64,000 bases of DNA from an uncultured Paracoccaceae bacterium (GCA_947495295.1 CANLYJ010000004.1:288231-352230); one strand, 5' to 3'; shown: positions 35,682 to 44,453, counted from the first letter of the stretch. Notes: a model not told the origin generated them from the letters alone. Numbers and translations: made by a program.

Positions 35682-37385
35682 TCATGCACCGGCCACGGTG
35701 ACGCTGGTGTTTGGCGCCACGCTCACCGTGCCTTTTTTACGAATATGGTTTTCAACAACGTCCCAGATTGGTGGGCCTTCTGTGCCTTCATTGACCGAGG
35801 CCCAGCCGGCGACGACGTATGTCTTGGATGGATCAATCGCCTCGCCTGTGCGCGGCAGGGTCAAGTCGGATATCCGCTCACCAATCGGCTTGCTGACATC
35901 AATGCGGTAGCCCATGCCGCCGACACGGACCATGTCACCGCCTTGCTGATAATAGGGGTCTGTGTTGAACAGGTTGTCGGCGACGTCTTCCATAATTGTA
36001 TGGATGAATTCGCCTGTCATTTCAGTGCGATAAGCATTTGGATAGGTCATCGAGGTGACGTTCCAGATGTCTTCGCGCGTGATATCCTGATCGGGCATGA
36101 TGGACGGCCCCCAGCGCACGCCGGGTGACAGTGATATGTCAGCGTCGCGTTCTTCGATCAGCGCCTCGCAGATCAGGTCATCCCATGATCCGTTGAAATT
36201 GCCGCGGCGGTAGAGCAGCGTGTCGTCTGCTGTTTTGCCAATAACCTCTGTCAGGTCATCAAGGAACGGGGCGCGTTCAGCATCAATGGCCGCCGCCACA
36301 TCCGCATCAGGAGTAATCACATCCGAAAAGATCGGGATCAGTTTGTGGCGGAAGCCCATCATGCGCCCGTCGCGCACGTCCAGATCAACACGGCTGACGA
36401 ATTTGCCATTCGAACCAGAGGCCACGATGATGGTTTCCCCAACAAGAACCGGTTCAGGAAGCGCGTCATGCGTGTGACCCGACAGGATCACGTCGATCCC
36501 CGTCACCCGCTCTGCCATCTTTTTGTCCACGTCGAAGCCATTATGCGACAGGCAGACGACCAGCTCTGCGCCTTGTCCGCGGACCTCATCAACCATTTCC
36601 TGCATCCGCTGGTCACGGATCCCGAAAGAGTATTCCGGGAACATCCAGCCGGGATTGGCGATGGGCATGTAAGGAAAGGCCTGCCCGATGACAGCGATCT
36701 TCACGCCACCGCGTTCAAAGAATTTGTAAGGCGCGAAATCCTCGGCTGGTTCGTCCCATTCGGCATCAAATATATTCTGACCGAGTGCTGCGAAAGGGAG
36801 GTTGTTTACAATATCGCGCACCCGGTCAGAGCCCAGCGTGAATTCCCAATGGAAGGTCATCGCGTCAGGCTTCAACAGGTTCATGATATTCACCACATCC
36901 TGCCCTTCGGTGTGATAGCAGGTGTAAGAACCGTGCCAGGTATCGCCACCATCCAGCAGCAGCGCATCCGGGCGCTCTGCGCGAATGCTGTTCACCACGG
37001 TTGCGACACGGTCCATCCCGCCCATCTGGCCGTAAGCCTGCCCAAGGGCTGTGAAATCATCGTAGCTGAGCGCGTAATGGGAGGCGCTGCCATCGGCGAT
37101 CCCGTAAAGCTTGCGGAAATCCGCGCCGGTTATGTGGGGCACATGGCCTTTATTGGACCCGACCCCAAGGTTGATTTCTGGTTCACGGAACCAGATTGGC
37201 TTTAGCTGGGCATGGATGTCGGTGATGTGGATGAGTGACACGTTGCCAAATGTATCGAATTGCAGCAGGTCACTTTGCGAAAGCGACTGCTGCGCGGCCA
37301 GTCTGCCCCAGTTTCCAAAACCAGACGCACCAACGATCGCCGAAGCAGCCATGCTGGCCTGCAGAAAATCACGTCGAGATATCAT
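35682..37385 (-). CDS. soxB: Thiosulfohydrolase SoxB
   Basis: 567 residues, the usual SoxB length, starting with a Tat signal (MISRRDFLQASMAASAI). It is a dimanganese metallophosphoesterase of the 5'-nucleotidase type that hydrolyses the terminal sulfonate from SoxY as sulfate. Metal and substrate motifs: HITDIHAQLKP, DGGDTWHGSYT, CLSHNGFDVDKK and LSGHTHDALPEP. It follows soxA after about 100 bp that holds a terminator-like hairpin, so its level may be lower than that of SoxXYZA. Confidence 0.97.
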   Translation of the reverse strand: MISRRDFLQASMAASAIVGASGFGNWGRLAAQQSLSQSDLLQFDTFGNVSLIHITDIHAQLKPIWFREPEINLGVGSNKGHVPHITGADFRKLYGIADGSASHYALSYDDFTALGQAYGQMGGMDRVATVVNSIRAERPDALLLDGGDTWHGSYTCYHTEGQDVVNIMNLLKPDAMTFHWEFTLGSDRVRDIVNNLPFAALGQNIFDAEWDEPAEDFAPYKFFERGGVKIAVIGQAFPYMPIANPGWMFPEYSFGIRDQRMQEMVDEVRGQGAELVVCLSHNGFDVDKKMAERVTGIDVILSGHTHDALPEPVLVGETIIVASGSNGKFVSRVDLDVRDGRMMGFRHKLIPIFSDVITPDADVAAAIDAERAPFLDDLTEVIGKTADDTLLYRRGNFNGSWDDLICEALIEERDADISLSPGVRWGPSIMPDQDITREDIWNVTSMTYPNAYRTEMTGEFIHTIMEDVADNLFNTDPYYQQGGDMVRVGGMGYRIDVSKPIGERISDLTLPRTGEAIDPSKTYVVAGWASVNEGTEGPPIWDVVENHIRKKGTVSVAPNTSVTVAGA

Positions 37386-37446
37386 GGTTCTTTTCCTGTG
37401 TTTCAGTCATCACATGCGAAAAACTGAATGTTTATAGAAAGAGAAA

Positions 37447-37474
37447 ACCCGCCCCTGATTGCTCAGGCGCGGGT
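37447..37474 (-). terminator. Terminator-like hairpin between soxA and soxB
   Basis: ACCCGC..CCTGA and TCAGG..GCGGGT (37447-37474) form an 11-pair stem with one C-C mismatch and a four-base loop, followed on the minus strand by TTTTCTCTTTC. It lies 11 bp after the soxA stop inside an otherwise continuous operon, so it probably acts as a partial terminator or as a 3' stabiliser of the soxX-A message. Confidence 0.65.
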
Positions 37475-37485
37475 CCTTGGCTCGG

Positions 37486-38331
37486 TTAGTTACGGACGGA
37501 TGGCCCTTCGACGGACAAACCGTTGCCGCGGGACGCGACATAAAGTTCCAGCGCGATGAATTCTTCTGAGCCCACACCGTATGTTTCGGCCCGTGTGTCA
37601 CGCACACAGCCTTTGAAACGGGAATGCGCACCGTTCAGCTTGGCATTTTTCAGGCGATAGACCGGAAAGCCATTGATCTGACCCTGGCTCAGGTGATCCG
37701 CGCGGATGTAGTTGCCGTAATTGTCTTCATGACAATTTGCGCAGGACAGATCCAACTGGCCGGTCCGGGTGTAATATAGGTCTCTGCCCTGTTCCCACAT
37801 TGACTGGGCAGGCCCGTCAATGGCGACATTGATCGGTGTTCCGCGCCCGACAGAAGACAATAGCGCCTCCATGTTCAGCATGTCACTGCCATCATATTTC
37901 CAGGCTTCTGCACCCATCTGTTCGGTGCGGCAGCCATTGATTTGCATGGCAAGCGTGCGGACTTCTTCAGCCTCGTCATTCCACTTGGGGTATGTCGCGC
38001 GCGCATCGGCGAGGCTTTCGGGCTCATTGTGGCAGTCGGCGCAGGCCTTCCCTTCGGAGCCTTCGGCCACCGCCCATGCATCGCGGCCCTGATCGACGAA
38101 AATCATGCCCGGATTGTCAAAATCATCCATTTGCAACGCCTGAGTTTCGTCGGAACGGAAAATCCAGCCGGAATAGATCTTGCTCAGATTGTCTAGATGT
38201 TCGGGCGCCTCTGTGCGCACTTTGATCTCGGTTTCACCATTGATGACCAGATTTGCCGCCTCATCCGCGCCAACTTGCACCCCCGTCGTCAGGGTAAGGG
38301 CCATGACCCCAGTTTTTACAAATGTCTTCAT
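37486..38331 (-). CDS. soxA: Cytochrome c subunit SoxA
   Basis: 281 residues with a signal peptide (GVQVGADEA). Two heme motifs are present, CADCH (about residue 97) and CANCH (about 198), so it is the diheme form. The active-site cysteine that carries the cysteine persulfide ligand lies in RFKGCVRDTRAE. With SoxX it joins thiosulfate oxidatively to the SoxY cysteine. It begins 30 bp after soxZ. Confidence 0.96.
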   Translation of the reverse strand: MKTFVKTGVMALTLTTGVQVGADEAANLVINGETEIKVRTEAPEHLDNLSKIYSGWIFRSDETQALQMDDFDNPGMIFVDQGRDAWAVAEGSEGKACADCHNEPESLADARATYPKWNDEAEEVRTLAMQINGCRTEQMGAEAWKYDGSDMLNMEALLSSVGRGTPINVAIDGPAQSMWEQGRDLYYTRTGQLDLSCANCHEDNYGNYIRADHLSQGQINGFPVYRLKNAKLNGAHSRFKGCVRDTRAETYGVGSEEFIALELYVASRGNGLSVEGPSVRN

Positions 38332-38361
38332 CGATATCGACCCTCCCCGGCGATAACGCGA

Positions 38362-38691
38362 TCAGCTAACCGCGATTTCCTTTGTTTCTGTGTAGACGTC
38401 GCCGTCATCGTCGTACCAAGTGAATTCGAATGTGCCGGACTCTGGCACCGCAGCATCAAATTCAAAGAACGGGTTGGTCGAGATCGCAGGTTCCATCTGT
38501 ACGTCGATCACCGTCTCGCCGTTGAAGGTGCAGGTGAACCGGTTGATGATGGACCGTGGAATAACGTTGCCATCGCCATCTTTGCGCTGACCGGATTCCA
38601 TCTTGTGGCTGATCAGGGTCTTGATCGTGATCGTTTCGCCAGCTGCGACCTCACGGGGTACCCGGACACGGGGTTTTACATTCTCTGCCAT
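38362..38691 (-). CDS. soxZ: Sulfur compound-chelating protein SoxZ
   Basis: 109 residues, no signal peptide; an immunoglobulin-like beta-sandwich (PRVRVPREVAAGETITIKTLISH, ending WYDDDGDVYTETKEIAV). SoxZ forms a heterodimer with SoxY and is exported with it by the Tat signal of SoxY. It lies 17 bp after soxY. Confidence 0.96.
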   Translation of the reverse strand: MAENVKPRVRVPREVAAGETITIKTLISHKMESGQRKDGDGNVIPRSIINRFTCTFNGETVIDVQMEPAISTNPFFEFDAAVPESGTFEFTWYDDDGDVYTETKEIAVS

Positions 38692-38708
38692 TTCTTGCTT
38701 CCTCTCAC

Positions 38709-39125
38709 TCAGCCGCCGCAGCCGCCGATGGTGACTTTGACTTCCCGGCTGGCCTGCACGAACGAACCGTCGGGCATGCGGGCAATCGCCACCACATCCT
38801 GTGTTCCAGCCAGCCTGATACGGGTCGAGCCCGCCTGGGCAGCCGCCAGCGGACCAAAATTGAAGGTCGCCACCCCCGGTTCGGGGTTGCCGGCCGCGAT
38901 GATGATGATCGCCTCTGCGCCCGGTGCGCTGACCGAAATTGGCACGGTATTTCCGTTTTCAGCAATTTCAGGGGCCGTCAGTGTGATCCCTTCGGACCCG
39001 ACATCAGCACCGCCGGTGAAGGCTGCAATCGCTTCTTCTGCAGCGGCAGCAGCCCGCATTGGCAGCAGCGCTGCCACGGCAGAACCCGCCGCAAGCATAA
39101 GCGTGTGTCTACGCGTCAGTTTCAT
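38709..39125 (-). CDS. soxY: Sulfur carrier protein SoxY
   Basis: 138 residues from ATG 39125 (MKLTRRHTLMLAAGSAV), a Tat signal peptide; the longer frame to 39188 lies within soxX. The C-terminus is the flexible arm VTIGGCGG, whose Cys covalently carries the sulfur substrate through the Sox cycle. Starts 28 bp after the soxX stop, followed by soxZ. Confidence 0.97.
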   Translation of the reverse strand: MKLTRRHTLMLAAGSAVAALLPMRAAAAAEEAIAAFTGGADVGSEGITLTAPEIAENGNTVPISVSAPGAEAIIIIAAGNPEPGVATFNFGPLAAAQAGSTRIRLAGTQDVVAIARMPDGSFVQASREVKVTIGGCGG

Positions 39126-39153
39126 AGCTTCTCCTGTTTTCTGGTGCGGCCGG

Positions 39154-39627
39154 TCACTCAGACAATGTCTGAAGATAGGCCACGACATCCTCGATTTCCT
39201 GCGCGGTCAGCAGCGGGGACAATGGCCCATCGGCGGCATTGCCAGTGAACGCATCGCCCGGGCGGGTGAACCCGCTTACCTTGTAGAACGCGGGCATGAT
39301 CGTTCCTTCGTAGGTCATCTTGGCATTTGCCACGATCCCACGCAGTTCAGCCGCATTGCGACGCTCGGCAATCCCGTCAAGTGTTGGACCAACTTCACCG
39401 TGGAACGGGAACTCCTCCAACGCTGTGACCTGGTGGCACGCAATGCAATTGCCTTTGCCACGGGCGACCATGATCTCCTTGCCCGCAGCGGGATCCCCTT
39501 CAAGGCCGCTCAGCGACCTCTCAACTTCACCATATTCACTAAAAACAACGTCATCCGGCGCAACTTCACCCGCGATCGTCATCGTCGCCAAGATGCAGAT
39601 TGCACCTGTTAGCATCGTCCGTTTCAT
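39154..39627 (-). CDS. soxX: Cytochrome c subunit SoxX
   Basis: 157 residues with signal peptide (ATMTIAGEVA) and one heme motif, GNCIACHQV at about residues 60-68; KTIMPAFYK-like GTIMPAFYKVSG carries the Met ligand. Partner of SoxA in the enzyme that attaches thiosulfate to SoxY. It is the first gene of the soxXYZA block, and the 107-bp gap before it carries a candidate SoxR operator. Confidence 0.96.
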   Translation of the reverse strand: MKRTMLTGAICILATMTIAGEVAPDDVVFSEYGEVERSLSGLEGDPAAGKEIMVARGKGNCIACHQVTALEEFPFHGEVGPTLDGIAERRNAAELRGIVANAKMTYEGTIMPAFYKVSGFTRPGDAFTGNAADGPLSPLLTAQEIEDVVAYLQTLSE

Positions 39628-39696
39628 GGTCCCTCCCTCAGATCACGAAAACTTGTGCATACCGTAGCGCACCAATTCAGATTCACGCAACAACAA

Positions 39697-39712
39697 AATC
39701 AGTTATTTGAAT
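39697..39712. promoter_or_regulatory. Candidate SoxR operator between soxW and soxX
   Basis: AATC-AGTTATTT-GAAT has one perfect half (GAAT) and a weaker second half of the ATTC-N8-GAAT motif. It matches the site near soxS (41087-41102) at 11 of 16 positions, and both continue with a TTT-AC-like tail. About 70 bp upstream of the soxX ATG. Known SoxR proteins bind in the soxW-soxX and soxS-soxV gaps. Confidence 0.5.
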
Positions 39713-39734
39713 ATTTGTACTTATGCGGCTGATT

Positions 39735-40304
39735 TCATTCGGTGATCCCCTGTTCCTGCAGGCGACGCGCATGGTATTTCTGGAAGGGCTCGTCAGTCTC
39801 ATACCCTTCTTCGACAATCCAGTTCAGCAGGTTGAGCGTTGTCCATTTCCCGAACGCGCCCGGCATGATGGCAATGGCAGCCTGATGTGCAGGCACCGCA
39901 TCTTCAACGTCCTGCGGGAAGAACATCATGTTCGGGGTAAACAGGGCATTCCACCGCTGCACCATGTCTTTTTCAGGTAAGGTGGTTCCGTCAAAATCCG
40001 TCACCTCCACGTCGCCGAACATATTGATCTGCACGACGAAGAAATGATCGTTCAGGGCCGCCGCAATCTCGGGCACGGGAAACACCTCCTCATGCATCTT
40101 GGTACAATAGATGCAGCCACGCTGTTCAATGATGATCATCAACCGCTTGCCTTCGGCATTCGCTTCTTCAAGGTCTTCGCGCAAATCTTTGAATGTATCG
40201 CGCATCCAATCTGCCTTATGCAGGCCATCATCGCCCAACGTGGCGGCCAGCACAGGCAGCGCAATGATGATTGCGACCGCACCCAGTATTGATCGAAAAA
40301 ACAT
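39735..40304 (-). CDS. soxW: Periplasmic thioredoxin SoxW
   Basis: 189 residues with a signal peptide (LPVLAATLG) and a thioredoxin-like domain, active site RGCIYCTKMH near residue 62. SoxW is reduced by the membrane protein SoxV and passes electrons to SoxYZ, keeping the carrier cysteine reduced. It follows soxV by 11 bp. Confidence 0.93.
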   Translation of the reverse strand: MFFRSILGAVAIIIALPVLAATLGDDGLHKADWMRDTFKDLREDLEEANAEGKRLMIIIEQRGCIYCTKMHEEVFPVPEIAAALNDHFFVVQINMFGDVEVTDFDGTTLPEKDMVQRWNALFTPNMMFFPQDVEDAVPAHQAAIAIMPGAFGKWTTLNLLNWIVEEGYETDEPFQKYHARRLQEQGITE

Positions 40305-40315
40305 AGTCAGTCCTC

Positions 40316-41053
40316 CTATCCCAGGTTTCCAAAGGCAGGCATGACCTCAATCATCCACTGCGCTATATAATTCACTGAATTGGTGGCAATCAGCACGGCA
40401 AAGACGATCAGCATGCCGCCCATCACACGTTCGACATAGGCCAGATAACGGCGGTTGCGTTGCAACCAGTCCAGAAATGGGCGGGCAAACAAGGCCGCAA
40501 CCACAAAGGGTGCTGTCATCGCCAGTCCGTAAACAAGTAACAGCAGCCCGCCGCGCCAGATATCGCCCATCCCGCTGGCCACCATCAGGATGGCAGCCAG
40601 TGCCGGGCCGACACATGGTGTCCAGCCAAAGCCGAACGCCAGCCCCATCAGGTAGGCCCCGATCACCGTCGTCGGTGCCATTGTGCTTTCGATCTTTGCT
40701 TCGCGGTAGAGCAGGGGCACGCGAACGACGCCTAGAAAGTGCAACCCAAAGAGCAGCAGTACTCCGGCGGCCACGTATCGCAGGGTGTCGCGCCACATAC
40801 CAAAGGCCTGACCAATCGCCGTGGCCCCCATGCCCAATAGAACAAAAATTGTCGTGACGCCGAATGCAAAGAATACGGCGGATACAATCAACCGTCGTTG
40901 GACGCTGGCACTGATTTCAGTGTCGGACCGTAACTCTGTCATCGACAACCCGGCCATGTAGCACAGATAGAACGGCACCATCGGCAGCACGCAAGGCGTG
41001 AAGAACGATAACAAGCCCGCAAGTGCCGCCCCAAGATAGCTGACGTCCAGCAT
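40316..41053 (-). CDS. soxV: CcdA-like electron transfer membrane protein SoxV
   Basis: 245 residues from ATG 41053 (MLDVSYLGAALAGLLSF); the frame to 41086 adds a hydrophilic leader and overlaps the operator region. Six membrane segments; the two redox cysteines are in FFTPCVLPMVPF and FGWTPCVGPALAA. It carries electrons from cytoplasmic thioredoxin to periplasmic SoxW. First gene of the long minus-strand sox operon. Confidence 0.94.
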   Translation of the reverse strand: MLDVSYLGAALAGLLSFFTPCVLPMVPFYLCYMAGLSMTELRSDTEISASVQRRLIVSAVFFAFGVTTIFVLLGMGATAIGQAFGMWRDTLRYVAAGVLLLFGLHFLGVVRVPLLYREAKIESTMAPTTVIGAYLMGLAFGFGWTPCVGPALAAILMVASGMGDIWRGGLLLLVYGLAMTAPFVVAALFARPFLDWLQRNRRYLAYVERVMGGMLIVFAVLIATNSVNYIAQWMIEVMPAFGNLG

Positions 41054-41084
41054 GGATCCCCGCCCTTGATCAAAATACACTTTC

Positions 41085-41104
41085 ACATTAAGATTATTGA
41101 ATGT
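41085..41104. promoter_or_regulatory. Candidate SoxR operator between soxV and soxS
   Basis: ACATT(A)-N8-(G)AATGT is a perfect 5-bp inverted repeat containing ATTA-N8-GAAT, one base from the SqrR/BigR-type motif. It overlaps the annotated soxS ATG (41101) and lies 32 bp before soxV, so binding could block both divergent operons. Confidence 0.55.
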
Positions 41105-41514
41105 TTAAACGATTGACCACCGTCTTTCTTCACAGGTTCTTCGCCATGCTCGTGGCGATGGTCCTTTCCGTGACATCGTTATGGGCGGAAACACGGTTGC
41201 TGATGGCCGAAGAACCGGGATGCATATGGTGCGCGCGCTGGCATGCAGAGATTGGGCCGATCTACCCCAAAACCGGTGAAGGCACCGCAGCACCCTTGCA
41301 ACGGATCGACCTGAATGATCCCCTGCCAGCGGACATCACGTTGACCCGTCGCGTGAGTTTCACCCCCACTTTTATTCTGTTGGTCGATGGGACAGAAAAA
41401 AACCGTATGGAGGGATATCCAGGAGAGGACTTCTTTTGGGGGCTCTTGGGTCAAATGCTTGACCAGGAAGGCATCAGCTTTGCACTAAAAGGCAACAGCG
41501 CACACGAAATGTGA
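41101..41514 (+). CDS. soxS: Periplasmic thioredoxin SoxS
   Basis: 137 residues with N-terminal signal (AMLVAMVLSVTSLWAE) and thioredoxin-type site EPGCIWCARWH near residues 38-48, which matches SoxS, reported to activate SoxYZ by reducing its disulfide. The given start, ATG 41101, lacks a clear ribosome-binding site and lies in the putative operator; ATG 41146 (MLVAMVLSV) would also leave a short signal peptide. Diverges from soxV. Confidence 0.88.
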   Translation: MFKRLTTVFLHRFFAMLVAMVLSVTSLWAETRLLMAEEPGCIWCARWHAEIGPIYPKTGEGTAAPLQRIDLNDPLPADITLTRRVSFTPTFILLVDGTEKNRMEGYPGEDFFWGLLGQMLDQEGISFALKGNSAHEM

Positions 41515-41628
41515 GGCATCAACCGCCAATACCGGCAAACAGGGGTGGCCATTTTGACAACGGATGCCACATATCAATAACAAGGACGAAGTAGGTTAAA
41601 TCGTAGACAGGCAAGGCAGCACAGGCAG

Positions 41629-41964
41629 ATGACAATCCCGGTTTTGGACGACAACATCGATGATGATCGCTTGGACGAGATGATGGAAAACGCGACAATT
41701 GCGACCAACTATCTCAAAGCAATCAGTCATGAAGGCCGGTTGATGATCCTGTGCCATCTGGCCACCGGCGAAAAATCAGTGACAGAGCTGGAGAGCCTGT
41801 TGTCAGCACGTCAGGCGGCAGTGTCACAACAATTGGGCAGGCTGCGCCTTGAAGGGCTGGTGCGTCCACGGCGTGACGGAAAGACGATTTACTACAGCTT
41901 GACGGATGACAAGTCCCGCAAGATCATCGGGCTGGTTTACGAACTGTTTTGCAAAACGGATTAG
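41629..41964 (+). CDS. soxR: ArsR-type sulfur-responsive repressor SoxR
   Basis: 111 residues with an ArsR winged helix-turn-helix (ISHEGRLMILCHL, ELESLLSARQAAVSQQLGRLRLEGLVRPRRDGKTIYY). Two cysteines, Cys42 and Cys108, sit where SqrR/BigR-type sensors have the pair that forms a polysulfide bridge when persulfides appear; no metal-binding motif is seen. It should repress the sox genes until reduced sulfur is present. Follows soxS by 114 bp, precedes soxT by 53 bp. Confidence 0.93.
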   Translation: MTIPVLDDNIDDDRLDEMMENATIATNYLKAISHEGRLMILCHLATGEKSVTELESLLSARQAAVSQQLGRLRLEGLVRPRRDGKTIYYSLTDDKSRKIIGLVYELFCKTD

Positions 41965-42017
41965 GGTTCGCCGCCTCCCGTTCAGATCGTTGAACCAAAT
42001 ACAGGGAGGAACCACCA

Positions 42018-43070
42018 ATGCTTGACGCATGGGGAGAAGCGAATGTCGCGGCCGCCATTGGGCTATTTGGCGGCATCCTGCTGGGGCTTGCCGCCCGACT
42101 GGGCCGGTTTTGCACGCTTGGGGCGATCGAGGACTACCTTTACGGCAATAATGACAAGCGGCTTCGGATGTGGGGGCTGGCCATCGGCTGCGCGGTTGTT
42201 GGCAGTTTTGGCCTGATGGCGCTTGGCCTTTTTGAAACCGGTCAATCCTTCTATCTGGCGCAGGAGTGGTCGCCACTGGCCAGTATCGTTGGGGGTGGTC
42301 TGTTTGGCTACGGCATGGCCATGGCGGGTAATTGCGGTTTTGGTGCAATCGCACGACTGGGAGGCGGCGATCTACGGTCATTTGTGATCGTACTTGTCAT
42401 GGGAATCAGTGCCTATGTGACCCTTTCGGGCCCCTTGGCATGGATTCGTGTTGCCGTGTTCCCACCGACACCCCCGGCGGCCAGCCCAAGCGGTATCGCG
42501 CACATGATCAGCGAATTCAGCGGATTTCCCGTCGCCGTTACGGGGCTCTTGATCGGGTGCCTGCTGATCGTATTTGCCTTGGACAAAACCTTGTGGCGCG
42601 ACCGGTCATCGATGCTCTGGGCCGCCGCGGTCGGGATGGCCGCCACAAGTGCGTGGGCAGGCATGCAATATGTGAATGCCACCGGGTTTGAGGATATTCC
42701 CATCGTAGGGCACACATTCTCGGCCCCGATTGGGGAGACAATCCTCTACGGCATGACGGCATCGGGACAAACGCTTTCGTTTGGCATCGGGTCTGTTGCT
42801 GGCGTCTGGATTGGCGCATTCCTTGGTAGCCTGATGAAGGGTCACTTTCGGTGGGAAGCCTGCGAAGACCCGCGCGAATTGCGGCGTCAGATCATCGGGG
42901 CTGCTATTATGGGCGTTGGGGCGGTCATCGCGATCGGTTGCAGCATTGGACAGGGCCTGACGGCATTCTCACTTCTGGCCTTTAGCGCACCCGTAACACT
43001 CGCGGCGATTTTCGCAGGAGCGGCCTTAGGCTTGCGGCAACTTATCGTGGGCTTCGCCGCCACGGAGTAA
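42018..43070 (+). CDS. soxT: YeeE/YedE-type transporter SoxT
   Basis: 350 residues with about nine to ten membrane segments. Family Cys loops: LGRFCTLGA near residue 32, MAGNCGFGAIARLGGGD near 97 and AIGCSIGQGLTA near 314. Position next to soxR/soxS matches SoxT, proposed to move sulfur substrate inward and to take part in signal sensing with SoxR. GGAGG lies 8 bases before the ATG. Paralogue of the transporter at 28290. Confidence 0.9.
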   Translation: MLDAWGEANVAAAIGLFGGILLGLAARLGRFCTLGAIEDYLYGNNDKRLRMWGLAIGCAVVGSFGLMALGLFETGQSFYLAQEWSPLASIVGGGLFGYGMAMAGNCGFGAIARLGGGDLRSFVIVLVMGISAYVTLSGPLAWIRVAVFPPTPPAASPSGIAHMISEFSGFPVAVTGLLIGCLLIVFALDKTLWRDRSSMLWAAAVGMAATSAWAGMQYVNATGFEDIPIVGHTFSAPIGETILYGMTASGQTLSFGIGSVAGVWIGAFLGSLMKGHFRWEACEDPRELRRQIIGAAIMGVGAVIAIGCSIGQGLTAFSLLAFSAPVTLAAIFAGAALGLRQLIVGFAATE

Positions 43071-43592
43071 TGATAGTGAGTTCTGAACTGCTGCTACTGC
43101 CAACCCTTTCTGCAGATCATCAGCCCTGGGTGTGCTGGGTGTTCTGCGATTGTCACGAGTTTGCGGATGACGACTCTGTGTCTTGTTGGCGATGCGTCAG
43201 CGGCTGAAAAGAGGGAGCCAGTCCGGGACAATACTGGCCGGTGACAAAAGCCCAATGGAACATAAATTGCAGCAGCAGGCATGTACGATCATCGGTCGCA
43301 TGTAGGACGAATTGCCCCAATGTCCCAACTGAAGTGAGCAAGGCCGGTCAAAGCTGCAACCACATGGCGGAATACTTCGCGAGGTCTCGGCCTAATAACG
43401 ATCTGCAATTTCGAAGCGAGATGTCCAAACCCTCAGACAGAGGGCAATAGGCACGGGATAGATGAACCCGCCCACTGGGCAGCAACAGGTCATCATCAAT
43501 AGGCAGACTGTTCATGAATTCTTCCTATTTGGAACAAAGGGAGCATCGTTGGTCAGACCCAAACACTGAAAACGATACAGTATGGGTGACAG
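43071..43592. other. Boundary region after the sox island, no firm gene
   Basis: About 520 bp between soxT and the AraC-type gene. Only the weak 55-codon ORF listed separately could be read. ORFs at 43094-43341 on the minus strand share its frame beyond a TGA stop, which may mean a decayed longer gene. No repeat or known mobile-element sequence was recognised. Confidence 0.45.
43348..43515 (-). CDS. Doubtful small ORF, perhaps a decayed gene
   Basis: 55 codons from ATG 43515, preceded by AGGAAG at good spacing. The peptide (MNSLPIDDDLLLPSGRVHL...) matches nothing I know. After its TGA the same frame stays open for about 60 more codons with several Cys and aromatic residues, so this may be a longer gene broken by a stop. 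Not supported beyond the ribosome-binding site. Confidence 0.25.
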   Translation of the reverse strand: MNSLPIDDDLLLPSGRVHLSRAYCPLSEGLDISLRNCRSLLGRDLAKYSAMWLQL

Positions 43593-44453
43593 TCATCTTT
43601 CGACCCTCGATTGAAACGGATCCCGTTGATAGCGACTGCGAAAGCCCTTTGGAGTCGTGTCGTAATGGCGTCGAAACAGGCGGTAGAAGTATCCAGTGTT
43701 CTCAAAGCCGCAGCTTGCAATGATATCGTTGATCGATGCTTCGTCACTTCGAAGCAATTGCGCGGCATGTTCGATCCTAATTCGGTTGATGAACTCGGTC
43801 GGCGTCACCCCAAGGACGGTTTTGCAGGTTCGACATACATGTTCCTGGCTCCGGCCTGCCGCCCGAATGAACCCCTTGGTGCCCAGCCGGAAGACTTCAG
43901 CGGACTGCGCGGCGCTACAGGCTTCAGAAAACCATTTGGGTGCCGTCTTGGTCACGCCGCTGGTCGCATGGGCGACCCTGTTGGTCAGCACCAGCAGGAA
44001 CTCTTCGATCCGCGCGAGGTCCCGTTGCGCCGTCTGCAGTTGCAGTGAGACATTCACCGCCCGCGCAAATCGCGCCGGTCCCAAGGTGTGCATCTCGGGC
44101 AGGTCAGATTTGGCATCAAAGAACCGACCCCCGATCGCACTGCGATAGCGGTTGGCGAGATGCGCGGCGGTTTCGGTGCGAAACATAACATTGATGATCT
44201 GGCACCCCGTTTTGCGATTGGCGTTGAAGGCATGCACGTCGCCGGGGCGCATGAACACGAGTTGCCCAGGCTCAAGCGTCTGCGTCACACCATTCACCCA
44301 ATGTTCGGTGCGCCCGTTCTCAATCAGGAAAACCTCGTAGTAGTCGTGATCGTGGGCGCGGGCCGGATAGCGAGTTTCCAGTGACTTGCGGGCGAAATGG
44401 AATGCCTCGTCAGGGCGAACGTAGTTGTCGATCAGAAAGCGGGTCTTTTCCAT
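43593..44453 (-). CDS. AraC-family transcriptional regulator with cupin sensor
   Basis: 286 residues. The N-terminal half is a cupin ligand domain (HDHDYYEVFLIENGRTEHWV, LEPGQLVFMRPGDVHAF), and the C-terminal 100 residues hold two helix-turn-helix motifs (AAGRSQEHVCRTCKTVLGVTPTEFINRIRIEHAAQLL, INDIIASCGFENTGYFYRLFRRHY). This layout is usual in regulators of sugar catabolism. It diverges from the PhyH-ABC-mannosidase operon, 128 bp away, and is its likely regulator. Confidence 0.93.
   Translation of the reverse strand: MEKTRFLIDNYVRPDEAFHFARKSLETRYPARAHDHDYYEVFLIENGRTEHWVNGVTQTLEPGQLVFMRPGDVHAFNANRKTGCQIINVMFRTETAAHLANRYRSAIGGRFFDAKSDLPEMHTLGPARFARAVNVSLQLQTAQRDLARIEEFLLVLTNRVAHATSGVTKTAPKWFSEACSAAQSAEVFRLGTKGFIRAAGRSQEHVCRTCKTVLGVTPTEFINRIRIEHAAQLLRSDEASINDIIASCGFENTGYFYRLFRRHYDTTPKGFRSRYQRDPFQSRVER

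Noticed and set aside
41066..41079. TTGAT-CAAA-ATACA as an FNR box before soxV
   Set aside because: Only one half matches, and it lies 13 bp from the soxV ATG, too near for an activator site.
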